Shown piece after piece: positions 9,354 to 17,975 of a stretch of 64,000 nt of DNA. The position numbers were made by a program, and so were the translations under genes. Where the stretch lies: contig NZ_BHZC01000001.1 in assembly GCF_003865135.1 (NCBI RefSeq), positions 124,001 to 188,000 on the forward strand. Reading direction: 5' to 3'. The DNA comes from Streptomyces chrestomyceticus JCM 4735. Its GTDB lineage: Bacteria; Actinomycetota; Actinomycetes; Streptomycetales; Streptomycetaceae. Position 1 is the first letter of the stretch; each line of letters starts with the position of its first letter. The notes under the pieces were generated by a model that saw only the letters and a list, made by a program, of their open reading frames with translations, was not told the origin of the DNA and ran no database searches.

Positions 9354-9615
9354 ATGGACACCGAAGCGTTCTGGCGCACTCTCGACGCTGCGGAAGACGA
9401 TGACACACCACTCGCCAACTCCGTCACCGATCACCTGGCGGGCCATGTCGGCGGAAGAGATCCTCGCGTTCGAGCACTGCTGCTCCCGCCTGCGTGACGC
9501 TGTCCGCCGCTGGAACGTGTGGACCGTCGCCTACCTCACCGGCGGAGGATGCTCCGATGACCGGTTCAGCGATTTCCCCGCGGGCTCGGTGGCCCTCCGA
9601 TGTGAATCGTACTAA
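9354..9615 (+). pseudogene. DUF4240 protein, frameshifted and truncated
   Basis: ATG 9354 starts MDTEAFWRTLDAA, the typical N-terminus of DUF4240 proteins. After …SVTDHLAG the family sequence continues in the next frame from about 9443 (MSAEEILAFEHCCSRLRDA… WTVAYLTGGGCSDDRFSDFPAG). A single base difference near 9440 explains the shift. The protein ends at about 85 residues, well short of the family, so the 3' part is also lost. The function of the family is unknown. Confidence 0.65.
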
Positions 9616-9932
9616 CGGGCAGCCATATGTCCAGACTCCCTCGCCCAGCATCCCGCCGTGCTTAGAGCGGCAGCCACCGGGACCAGGACGTCATTTTCGA
9701 TGAGGACTTGAATTTCGTGCCGAGACGAGTCGTTTGACTTCGACGGCGCCGACCAGATGCGCCGACGTCTGCCGCGGCTGGCCGCACTTCATCTCAGTCC
9801 TGAAACAGCCTGACGGGCACAGGGGATCTCTGGAGCTCCCTTGAGAAAGACGCGCAGATGTCCGAGCGCAACGAACGCGCCGGGACAGGGGCTGTAATCG
9901 ACGGAGGACGCCCGTTCCCAGTGGAAACGCAA

Positions 9933-9975
9933 AAGGCCTGCACTCCCTGCGGGTGCACAGGAGAGTACAGGCCTT
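9933..9975. repeat. Inverted repeat AAGGCCTG/CAGGCCTT
   Basis: Perfect 8-bp arms at 9933-9940 and 9968-9975 flank a 27-base loop that itself contains TGCAC/GTGCA. The rest of the 9616-10481 interval holds no convincing gene. It could be a structured RNA, a terminator without a T-run, or an old element end; nothing visible decides this. Confidence 0.35.
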
Positions 9976-10481
9976 GATCCAAGGGCGGGGCGGAAGGCCG
10001 GTGATGAATGCTGCCTGGTACGCGTGGCCCGCACGGCAGAAGGCCATGAACCGGACGTCTTCTCGGCGCCCGCGATGCGTCAGCTCCTGGCTGGTGACTG
10101 CCGCGCGTCCCGGTCGTCCGCGGCGGGGCCGGAAGCCGCGCGATGGGGGAAGAACGTGGTAAGGCGGCCATCGGCAACACGCGAACCGATACTCCGTAGC
10201 CCGGCATCGCCGGGAATTCTTGCCACCGGTGAACGGGGGCCAGTGACCACACCGGCGTCGCAATGGCGATTATCACGAGCGTCCGACAATCGCCCGCCCG
10301 TTTTCGGGTCGGCCTCCGCAATGTGCCGGTCACCGCATGAGGTGATCACGCTTCAAGAGGTTGTCCGGTGCTGTCCGGTACTGTCCGGCGTGCCAGCCTC
10401 CCGCGAATCGGCGGCCGAACCGAGTCGCTGACCGGTCAACACCGAGTTGCCGACCGGACGGCCAGGGACACGCGGGGCACG

Positions 10482-11459
10482 TCAGGAATCGCCGGTACGC
10501 CGCGCCCCGCGCTTGCGGAAGGCGTAGAAGGCACCTCCGGCCGCGACGAGGCCGGCCCCGCCCGCGCTCCAGGCCACGGTGCTGGTGCTGATAGCGGGGC
10601 CGGTGTCGGTGTCGGCGCGGGTATCGGCAGAGGCGAGCGCCGCCTTCGTACCTTCCTCCTTGCCGCTCTTTCCGGCCTCCTTGCCGCCCTTTCCGCCCTC
10701 TGTACGGCAGCCGTCCGCCTCCTTGCGGCTGTCGGCGGTGATACGCAACCGGGCCCACAGCTCGACTTCCACCTTCCCGGTGGTTGCCTTGTGCTGGTAG
10801 ACCGGATACACACCCGGCTCAAGACCGCACTTGATCGTCGCGGGCGCCGTCAGCACGGCGCGGGCTCCCCGCAGTACCGGCTTGCCGGTGAAGGCGGCGG
10901 AGTGCAGGGTGATGCGGTCGTCCGCTCCCTCGTGGCCGTTGTCGGTGACGGTGATCCGGCTCCCGGGCCGGAAAGTACGTACGTCCCACGGCGACTGAGG
11001 CCATGTCGTATCAGCGCCCCACCGCTCCTCGGAGGACTCCGGCGGCCGGTGCCCGGCGTTGTCACGGCAGGTGTGTACCGCGGCGTCGTCGACCCGCTCC
11101 ACGCGGACCTTCGCCCACGGCGCGGGCTTCTGGTCCGTCGGACCTTCCCCCGGTCCGACGATGCCGACGGGATACACGCCGGGCTTCGTCCGGCAGGCGA
11201 CGGTCACGGTGGCAGTGGCTACGGGCGTACGCATCCGCAGGGCCTCAAGTCCCACGAGCGCCTTGGATGTGACGCGGTCGCCGGGCACAGCCTGTCCGTA
11301 TGCCGCGCTCACCGTCAGCCTGTCCCCCGGGCGCACGGTCTGCGTACTGCCGTACGGCAGGGACCGCGTCGCGGGCTCGGAGGCCGCTGAGGCCGGAGCG
11401 GTTCCCAGGGCGCACAGCAGGGTGAGCGCGGCGCTGGCTGCCGTGTGGTGTCGCTTCAT
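10482..11459 (-). CDS. Secreted, C-terminally membrane-anchored protein
   Basis: 325 residues. A cleavable signal peptide (MKRHHTAASAALTLLCALGTAPASA) is followed by two repeated beta-rich modules, each with LTVSAAYG or ITVTDNGH near its start and an 'LEPGVYPVY'/'KPGVYPVGI' strand, then a Lys/Glu/Gly-rich linker, one transmembrane helix (VAWSAGGAGLVAAGGAFYAF) and a short basic tail. No LPxTG motif is seen. This is a typical Streptomyces cell-surface protein exposed outside the membrane. It diverges from the secreted protease at 11601. The role is unknown. Confidence 0.75.
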   Translation of the reverse strand: MKRHHTAASAALTLLCALGTAPASAASEPATRSLPYGSTQTVRPGDRLTVSAAYGQAVPGDRVTSKALVGLEALRMRTPVATATVTVACRTKPGVYPVGIVGPGEGPTDQKPAPWAKVRVERVDDAAVHTCRDNAGHRPPESSEERWGADTTWPQSPWDVRTFRPGSRITVTDNGHEGADDRITLHSAAFTGKPVLRGARAVLTAPATIKCGLEPGVYPVYQHKATTGKVEVELWARLRITADSRKEADGCRTEGGKGGKEAGKSGKEEGTKAALASADTRADTDTGPAISTSTVAWSAGGAGLVAAGGAFYAFRKRGARRTGDS

Positions 11460-11600
11460 CGCCTGGCCTGTCCTTACTTCCGGCTTTTCCGCGCGCGTCG
11501 AGCGCTGCTGCGCGTTTACGCTATCGCCCCACGAGTCGTACAGATGTGTGATTCTCGTTGCTTCGAGCCGTCCGGCTCACTGACAAGAGAAGAAAGTAAC

Positions 11601-13580
11601 GTGTTCCGTACCAGATGGATCCCGGCTCTCGCACTCGGGCTGTGCGCGGGCATAGCCGGCGTGAGCCCGGCCGCTGCTCTGACCGATACCTCCCCGCCCG
11701 CCGTGCCGGAGAGAGCAGTGACCGCTCAGTCGGCCACCGCCACGGCGAAACCCGCGGTACCGGCCGTCCCGCACACGGCCGCTGATCACTCCACCCCCTC
11801 CCGGGCCCTCGCCGACTCTCCCACCACGACAGCGCCGACGCCTTCCGCGTCTTCCTCGCCGGCGCCGAGCCTCGGTGAAGAAGAGAAGTTCTGGACGGCG
11901 GAGCGCATGGACCAGGCCGTCCCCGTCGACGCCGCGCGCGGGCCGGGACCTGACGCGGCGTCGCCCGCGGGAGCCCGGCGTGCGCTGCTGTCCTCGGGCA
12001 AGCCGCCGGCCGGCACCAAGCAGGCTCAGCACTTCGAGGGCTACCCGATGGTGGGGACCTTCTTCTCCAGCGAGTCGGAATTGGGCGGGAAGGTCACTTC
12101 CTGCACGGGCAGCGTCGTCCATTCCAACGGCCGGGACCTCGTTCTGACCGCCGGGCACTGCGCCACGTACATGGTGGGCCAACACCGCATCTTCGTCCCG
12201 CAGTACCGCCACGGGACGCCGGCTGCCCAGCAGCCCCACGGCATCTTCCCGCTGACCGAGCTCTACATCGATCCGCGCTACGTGAGGAACACCAAGGCAC
12301 CGGTCTCCGACCTCGACTTCGCGTTCGCACGGGTCGCTCCCGCCCGCAAGGGAAACATCGAGGATGTGACGGGGGCACTCACCTTTGCCCCCAGCACGAG
12401 CTTCAAGCACAGCGTCAGGGTGGTCGGCTATCCCTCCGACGACTCGGTCAACAAGAACCACCAGGCCGTCTTCTGCGATGTCGCGACGTCCCGGCTGCCC
12501 CACTTCCGACAGATGCAGATGACCTGCGCCGGCTTCTACGGAGGGGTGTCCGGCGGTCCGTGGATCGAGGGGTACGACGCCGCCAAGCGCACCGGCAAGC
12601 TGGTGGGAAGCACCGGCGGCTACTACGGCGGTGGCAACGACGACAATGACCACTGGGTGACCTATTCACCGCTCTACGGCAAGGACGCCGTGGCTCTGTA
12701 CGACGACGCCAACGCCCACCGCAAGCCGGCGGCCAGGCCGCCCTACGTACCCGCGCCGGACAGCGCCGTGCTGCCGGGCGCCGCCGATACCTGGCAGCAC
12801 GCCAAGCTGATGGCCTCCGGCGACTTCTCAGGCACCGGGCACAGCGACCTGATCGTGGTGTGGACCGACGGCGAGGTGACCCTCTACCCCGGCAACGGCA
12901 ACGGCGGTTACGGCAACGAGCGCCGGCTGCTGGGGAGCAACGACACCTGGACGCACGCCACCACCGTCACCGCGGGCGACTTCACCGGGTCCCGCCAGTT
13001 CGACCTCATGACCGGCTGGTCCGACGGCGAGGTGACGCTCTACGGCGATGTCGGCTCGCGGGGCCTCGCCAACGACGGCACGCAGATGGCCGCGAAGGAC
13101 TCCACCTGGAAGTACGCCGCGCAGATCACGGCGGGCCGGTTCAACGCCGCCGAGTACGTCACCGACCTCATGGTGCGCTGGGCCGACGGAGAACTCACCC
13201 TCTACACCGGCGTCAGCTCCGGCACCTTCGGCCAGGAGCACCAGCTCAAGGCCAGGAACGAGACGTGGGAACACGCCACACTGCTGGCCGCCGGCGAATT
13301 CTCCGGCAGTAGCAAATGGGACCTGATGGTCCGCTGGTCCGACGGTGAGCTCGACACCTACACGGGTACCACCCCCCAGGCCCTCGGCGCCGAGACGCGT
13401 ATCCACAACGGCAACGACCTGTGGCCGCACGACACCGTCCTGACGGCCGGGAACTTCACCGGCAACGGCCGCTCGGACGACCTGGTCGTCCGCTGGTCCG
13501 ACGGCGAGACCACGATGTACAAGGACACCCGCCTCAGCGAGCTGGGATCCGAGGTCATGCTCGTCGCCCCGCCCAACTGA
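11601..13580 (+). CDS. Secreted trypsin-like serine protease with FG-GAP/VCBS-like repeats
   Basis: 659 residues from GTG 11601 (AGAAAG upstream); the frame is open further upstream but the signal peptide FRTRWIPALALGLCAGIAGV fixes the start. After a Pro/Ala/Thr-rich pro-region comes an S1-type domain with LTAGHC (His186), DLDFAFARV (Asp239) and GGVSGGPW (Ser317). The C-terminal ~220 residues hold five ~45-50-residue repeats, each with 'tWxhA…aGdFtG…DLmvrWsDGE.tlYxG', a FG-GAP-like beta-propeller probably used to bind polysaccharide or protein surfaces. Likely an extracellular protease; the target is unknown. Confidence 0.88.
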   Translation: MFRTRWIPALALGLCAGIAGVSPAAALTDTSPPAVPERAVTAQSATATAKPAVPAVPHTAADHSTPSRALADSPTTTAPTPSASSSPAPSLGEEEKFWTAERMDQAVPVDAARGPGPDAASPAGARRALLSSGKPPAGTKQAQHFEGYPMVGTFFSSESELGGKVTSCTGSVVHSNGRDLVLTAGHCATYMVGQHRIFVPQYRHGTPAAQQPHGIFPLTELYIDPRYVRNTKAPVSDLDFAFARVAPARKGNIEDVTGALTFAPSTSFKHSVRVVGYPSDDSVNKNHQAVFCDVATSRLPHFRQMQMTCAGFYGGVSGGPWIEGYDAAKRTGKLVGSTGGYYGGGNDDNDHWVTYSPLYGKDAVALYDDANAHRKPAARPPYVPAPDSAVLPGAADTWQHAKLMASGDFSGTGHSDLIVVWTDGEVTLYPGNGNGGYGNERRLLGSNDTWTHATTVTAGDFTGSRQFDLMTGWSDGEVTLYGDVGSRGLANDGTQMAAKDSTWKYAAQITAGRFNAAEYVTDLMVRWADGELTLYTGVSSGTFGQEHQLKARNETWEHATLLAAGEFSGSSKWDLMVRWSDGELDTYTGTTPQALGAETRIHNGNDLWPHDTVLTAGNFTGNGRSDDLVVRWSDGETTMYKDTRLSELGSEVMLVAPPN

Positions 13581-13653
13581 CAACCGGCCGCGACACCCCT
13601 GCGGACATACCCCGCCCCGCCCACTCGCGGCCGTAGCGCCTGGCCTCAGGCGC

Positions 13654-13672
13654 CACGGCCGCACAGGCCGTG
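13654..13672 (+). terminator. Hairpin after the protease gene
   Basis: CACGGCC at 13654-13660 and GGCCGTG at 13666-13672 form a 7-bp GC-rich stem with a 5-base loop, 74 bp after the protease stop. There is no T-run, as is common in high-GC actinomycetes. Assigned from position and structure. Confidence 0.4.
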
Positions 13673-13959
13673 CCGGGCCGACAGCGTGCTCCGTCTCGCA
13701 GGGAGCTCCACGGCACGGCGCGGAAGCGGGCCCACGGCGTACGAAGGTGATCTGGCTCCACCTACGGGCCCGCTGTCGGCGTGATCAACATGCCGCTGAG
13801 CCGGCAGATGATCGTGGCGGGTCGCGGTCCGGGCTGCTGGGAGCTGCCGGGTCCGGGTCCGGACCTGCGCTCGGGCCGCCGTGCCCAGGTCACGGAGCCG
13901 GTCGGCCTGGGCGGGGCAAGGACGCTGATGCACGCCCCGGCCGGTTGGCCGGAGGAACT

Positions 13960-14791
13960 CCGCTGCGCTCTCCACCGCCGGCCAAAACCGGGCAGCGGTC
14001 CGTTCTCACCGTGGTGAGGACATCGTGAGAGAGCGGCCGGCCCGCGGGCGCGCCGGATCGTCGCCTCGTCCGTGTCCGCGTATGCGTCGAAGACGCGTGC
14101 GGCGGCGCCTCTGGGAAGGACCACTCATGCGGCCGGGAGATCCCACGCCGGATCGCCCGCGAACATGGCACCGAAGTCGATCACACCCGAGAGCGTTCCG
14201 TCCGAGACGACGACATTCGCGGGGTGGAGGTCGCCGTGCACCCACACCGGCGGGCCCTGCCGCTCTGCAGCCGCGACGGCGTCATCCCGGACGCCCCGGG
14301 CCTCGCCTGCGACATCGCCGGGGGCAACGGCGTGGAAGAAGTGGTCGAAGCCGTCTGTGCATTTCTTCGGGTGTTCGCCGCGGTTCTCACTGATGAGCGC
14401 GTCTTCGGGCGCCTCCACGTGGAGCGTGGAAGGCCGCCAGGGTGTCGGCCGCAGGGTCGCCGCGGCTGATGGAGGCGTGGTCCATCGGCTCGCCGGGAAC
14501 CCAGGTCATGACGGTCCAGGGCTTCGGGCACGCGGACGGTTCACCGATCCGTACAGGGTTGGGGACCGGGATCGGCAGACGTGGGGACAGGGCAGGCAGC
14601 CACCGGCACAGCTCGCGCCGGCGATCCGGAGCGCGCTCCGTACGCGGCATGCGCACGGCCGGCTCGTCCCCAAGGCGCCGCTGCTGGTCGTCCCCACCGC
14701 CCGCCACTTCGCGGACGGCCGCCCCCGCGAGGTCCGGATGCTGCTCCCGCAGCAGGTCACGGACCAGGTCTGCTGTGCTCGACTGCCTCAC
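13960..14791 (-). pseudogene. Aminoglycoside phosphotransferase-family kinase, broken
   Basis: The start near 14791 reads RQSSTADLVRDLLREQHPDLAG… LPIPVPNPVRIGEPSACPKPWTVMTWVPGEP, the N-lobe of APH-family kinases. A frameshift near 14412 moves the frame to EAPEDALISENRGEHP. The catalytic HGDLHPANVVV and the DFG motif (VIDFGAMFAGDPAWDLPAA) are intact, but an in-frame TGA at 14125-14127 stands where the family has Trp; the same frame continues as VLPRGAAARVFDAYADTDEATIRRARG before decaying. Not functional as read. Confidence 0.75.
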
Positions 14792-15094
14792 GCTCGGCCG
14801 TCCTTAAGCTCCGCTGTCCATGTGCGCCGCTGTCATCGGCACGGGCACCGGGTCCCGCCACCCGGCGATCTTGACCGGAGACAAACGGGTACGACCGGCT
14901 CGAACATCCTGAATCACCGCGCACGCCCGCCCCTTGACCTGCCATTTCACGACACGTGTCACTGAGTCCCCGGAAACAGCAATCGGCGTCCGGCGTCACA
15001 TGCAGGCCAATTCACGCCCGGAACGGTGACCGATGCATACCGCATCTGTCACTCTCATAACGCAAGGTAGGGCCTGTACAGAAAGGGATCTGAG
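14792..15094. other. Intergenic stretch upstream of the small secreted protein gene
   Basis: No gene seen. AAAGGGAT shortly before 15095 is the ribosome site of the next gene. The AT-richer sequence around 15035-15075 could hold its promoter. Confidence 0.4.
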
Positions 15095-15445
15095 ATGCCG
15101 TCGATCACTCGGTTAGCGTCCCGCGCCACTGTCCTGGCGACCGCGTTCGGGGCCGCTGTCGCCCTCGCCAGCGGTCCGGCCTCGGCCTCGACCAGCATGA
15201 AGGGCTGGTCTCCTCAGTGCGACTGGGGGAAAGCGTGCATTCGCCTCGCGTCGGACGCGGGGCGCTGGTGGAACCTGAACAGCTGCGGCTACAACCCCAT
15301 CAACGACCGCTACTCCTGGGCCAAGGCCCATGGCAATGCCTTCACCGTCACCTACGTGAACGGCACGTGGGACCGGGTCGAGGCGTGGACCGAACGGCCA
15401 CTGGACGGCAACAACACGGTCATCAAGGTGGACGTGCACTGCTGA
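15095..15445 (+). CDS. Small secreted cysteine-containing protein with a TTA codon
   Basis: 116 residues. A signal peptide (ITRLASRATVLATAFGAAVA, cleavage after SGPASA) is followed by an ~80-residue mature domain with four cysteines (QCDWGKAC…NSCGY…VDVHC), likely two disulfides. Codon 7 is TTA, the rare leucine codon read by the bldA tRNA, so expression may be developmentally controlled. AAAGGGAT lies upstream. The family is not certain; it resembles small Streptomyces peptidase-inhibitor-like proteins. Confidence 0.7.
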   Translation: MPSITRLASRATVLATAFGAAVALASGPASASTSMKGWSPQCDWGKACIRLASDAGRWWNLNSCGYNPINDRYSWAKAHGNAFTVTYVNGTWDRVEAWTERPLDGNNTVIKVDVHC

Positions 15446-15502
15446 GGACGAAAGCGGGCCGAACTCAGGCCGAGCTCAGGTCACTGATTCCTGAGCAGTG
15501 CC

Positions 15503-15600
15503 TGTGAAACGCTGTCACTCAGCGGATGTGCGCACCGCGTTTCACAAGTGGTTTCGGGCGGTTCAGCGGTTCGGAACCGCTTGTGGAACGTATTTCACAA
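15503..15600. repeat. Cluster of nested inverted repeats (TTCACAAG-type)
   Basis: TGTGAAACGC (15503-15512) and GCGTTTCACA (15537-15546) are perfect 10-bp arms. Immediately after, CACAAGTGGTTTCG pairs imperfectly with CGGAACCGCTTGTG, and CTTGTGGAA pairs with TTTCACAAG ending near 15600. The motif TTCACAAG thus appears at least three times in both orientations within ~100 bp. It lies between the secreted-protein gene and a dead LysR gene. It may be a terminator, an operator array or a recombination site. Confidence 0.4.
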
Positions 15601-15719
15601 GGAACGGGCAGCAGCCTCCACCGAGCGGTGACAGCGCCGAAGGCCACGACGTACATGTTCGACACGGTGCCGGAAGCGCCTGATTGACGGCGGATGACGG
15701 CTGGGCCCGATCAGTGTGG

Positions 15720-16314
15720 GGTGATGTCGAGGGTTCCGTGGCACGTGCGGTGCTCTCGTCGCGCAGGGCCTGGAGCATGGTTCTCACGCCGGCCGAGGCG
15801 TCGGCGTCCGTGACCATCAAGGTTTCTCGTTCGAGAACGAGTGCGGGGTCCTCGACGCGCAGCCCCTTGGCGCCGTGCGGGACGCTGTCGGCGGCCACTC
15901 CGGGCAGGACGGAGACGCCCAGTCCCGCGGCGACGAGCCTCAGGCGCGTCTGCCGACCGCTCGCCTCGTGGGCCACACGCGAAGCCTCAAGGGTCGGCCA
16001 GGCGCGAACCGGGGAGGGCGCCCTCCCTGCTCCCACAGGCGCACGCTGAGCGCCAGGTGAGCCTTTCGCAGGCGAGCGATCGCCCGGGGCACCAGCGTGG
16101 CCGCCGCGGTCGGGTACGCGCCGACGGCCAGTCGGCCCGCGATACGGTCACGGAGTCCGGCGATCTCCCCCGCCGCCTCCACACGCGCGATCACGTGGCG
16201 CGCGTGTCGCAGCAGCGCCTCCCCTGCCTGCGTCGGGTCGTCGGACAGCGCCGCCTCGACCGTGGCGTGAGCTACGACGGATCCAGTAGTCCGGTACGCG
16301 TCACGCGTGAGCAA
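15720..16314 (-). pseudogene. LysR-family regulator remnant with internal deletion
   Basis: Minus-strand frame 16314 down to about 16040 gives the C-terminal part of a LysR HTH linker and the start of the effector domain (QAGEALLRHARHVIARVEA…IAGRLAVGAYPTAAATLVP). The next frame, from about 16000, gives the end of the same domain (RLRLVAAGLGVSVLPGVAADSV). The HTH and the middle of the ligand domain are missing. A dead regulator. Confidence 0.65.
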
Positions 16315-16596
16315 CGGACGGACGAACGGGACACGTGGGCGTCGCCGACGGCAAACCCAAGCAGGCCCTCACTGTCCACCGCTCAGGAGCGTATGTGCGC
16401 CCTTGTCCAGCCCCGCAACAGGGCCTGGGACCTGTCCGGCCCGTCATGCAGTTCGTCGGCGTTCATACCTCACCCGCGAACATGGCCAAAATTGATTTAA
16501 CGTTCAACCTGCTCTGGTGGCATGCTGCTCAAGGCGGCGCCAACCAGCGCCGACGCCAGGCCTAACGTCCCACCCACGTACAGGAGATGACCCGCC

Positions 16597-17169
16597 ATGC
16601 CGCACACACAGACACAGACGCAGCCCCGACCTCATGCGCAGGCCCGGTCCCTGCCCCTCCGTCTCCATCACCACGCCTGGATCACCGACGACCAGGAAGC
16701 CAACCGCCGCTTCTACGAGGACGTGGTCGGCCTGCCTTTGGTGGCCACGTGGACCGAGCGCGAGGCGATGGCCGGCGTCGAGCGCGCCTACAGCCACACT
16801 CTCTACGGCCTGGCCGACGGCAGCGCGCTCGCCTTCTTCCAGTTCGCCGACCCCAAGGACCAGGAGGAATTCAGGACCAGTATCAACTCAACTCCCATGC
16901 GTCACATAGCCTTCAAGGTCGAGGCCGGTGCACAAGAAGCCATCCGCGAGCGCGTCGACGCAGTCGGCTCGGCGGACGCGAACCCCCATGTGATCGACCA
17001 CGGCTTCTGCGTCTCGCTGTACGTCACGGACCCCAACGGGCTGATCCTGGAGTTCGCCGTCGACCACCCCGACGTGGAGAAGATCGAGGCCGAGCAGCGC
17101 ACCACCGCACACACCGACCTCGCCCGTTGGCTCGCCGGAGACCACACCAGCAACAACCGCTGGCGCTGA
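16597..17169 (+). CDS. VOC/glyoxalase-family protein
   Basis: 190 residues, with CAGGAGATG upstream of ATG 16597. The vicinal-oxygen-chelate fold is visible: LHHHAWITDDQEANRRFYEDVVGLPLV, then HTLYGLADGSALAFFQF, MRHIAFKVE and the second half VIDHGFCVSLYVTDPNGLILEFAVD, which contains the metal-ligand positions (His near residue 25, His near 104, Glu near 150). Such proteins act as dioxygenases, isomerases or antibiotic-binding proteins; DPNGLILEF fits a dioxygenase/lyase type. The substrate is unknown. Confidence 0.85.
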   Translation: MPHTQTQTQPRPHAQARSLPLRLHHHAWITDDQEANRRFYEDVVGLPLVATWTEREAMAGVERAYSHTLYGLADGSALAFFQFADPKDQEEFRTSINSTPMRHIAFKVEAGAQEAIRERVDAVGSADANPHVIDHGFCVSLYVTDPNGLILEFAVDHPDVEKIEAEQRTTAHTDLARWLAGDHTSNNRWR

Positions 17170-17216
17170 TCTGCACCCTGCGGCGCTGACCGGCGCCGCT
17201 CCGGCCCCAACTGCGA

Positions 17217-17861
17217 ATGTTCGCCGAAGAGCACCGGGAGCTCGTCCACCGGGCCTACGACGCCGTCACCGGCCAAAGCAGCTCGCCCGCCTGCCCGCCA
17301 CCGCTTTCCCTCGTACAACGCATGGTCAACGAGTTCCGGGCGGCGACCGCCATCCGCAAGCCCAGCCCCGGACGGACGACTCGCCCCGCCCCCAAGCCAC
17401 ATCCTGGCGGGCCGCCGAAGTCCGCCGGACCGCCACCAACCGCTCCCTCTGCGGCAGCCGCCTCCACCCACCCGTCGCCGCCGAAGTCCACGCTCGGTCC
17501 GGCCGTACCGGACGCGGTACCTCACGACGCCGTGCCCCCGGCACACCCGCCTGGGCCGTCGCGCCCCGCCGCGCCGCCTGCGCCCTCCCCACCGCCAGCA
17601 GCCGCTTCTCCTCCGGCTCACCCACCGACGACCGGCGCCACCACCCGCCTCCTGGCCGCGTGCACCGCCGCCCACACCCACCCCGACGGCCGCCTTGGAC
17701 CCGCCAGGGACGATGGCCTGGACCTGGACCGGTCCGCCGACTGGCTCACCGAGGCGGACACCACCGCGGGCTGCCTGCGCGGGCGGCTCACCGAACGCGT
17801 CCGGCCGCTGCACCGGAGCAGCCTCGCCGGCACCGGGCCCCGTTCGGGCCGCCCGTCCTGA
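17217..17861 (+). CDS. Proline/alanine-rich hypothetical protein
   Basis: 214 residues. The first ~45 residues (MFAEEHRELVHRAYDAVTG…LVQRMVNEFRAATAIRK) and the last ~60 look like folded sequence; between them lies a ~100-residue Pro/Ala/Ser-rich low-complexity linker. No RBS is visible and no family is recognised. It may be a genuine linker protein or a decayed gene in a GC-rich frame. Confidence 0.35.
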   Translation: MFAEEHRELVHRAYDAVTGQSSSPACPPPLSLVQRMVNEFRAATAIRKPSPGRTTRPAPKPHPGGPPKSAGPPPTAPSAAAASTHPSPPKSTLGPAVPDAVPHDAVPPAHPPGPSRPAAPPAPSPPPAAASPPAHPPTTGATTRLLAACTAAHTHPDGRLGPARDDGLDLDRSADWLTEADTTAGCLRGRLTERVRPLHRSSLAGTGPRSGRPS

Positions 17862-17975
17862 AGCCGGGTCCGGGTCCCGGTCCCCCGCCACCCGTCGCGG
17901 GTGTAGCTAGCCCCCCGGCCGAGAGGGGGGCGGAGTGGATGGTCCGGGGCGCTCCGGCGCGGCAGGGTTGCGCCT

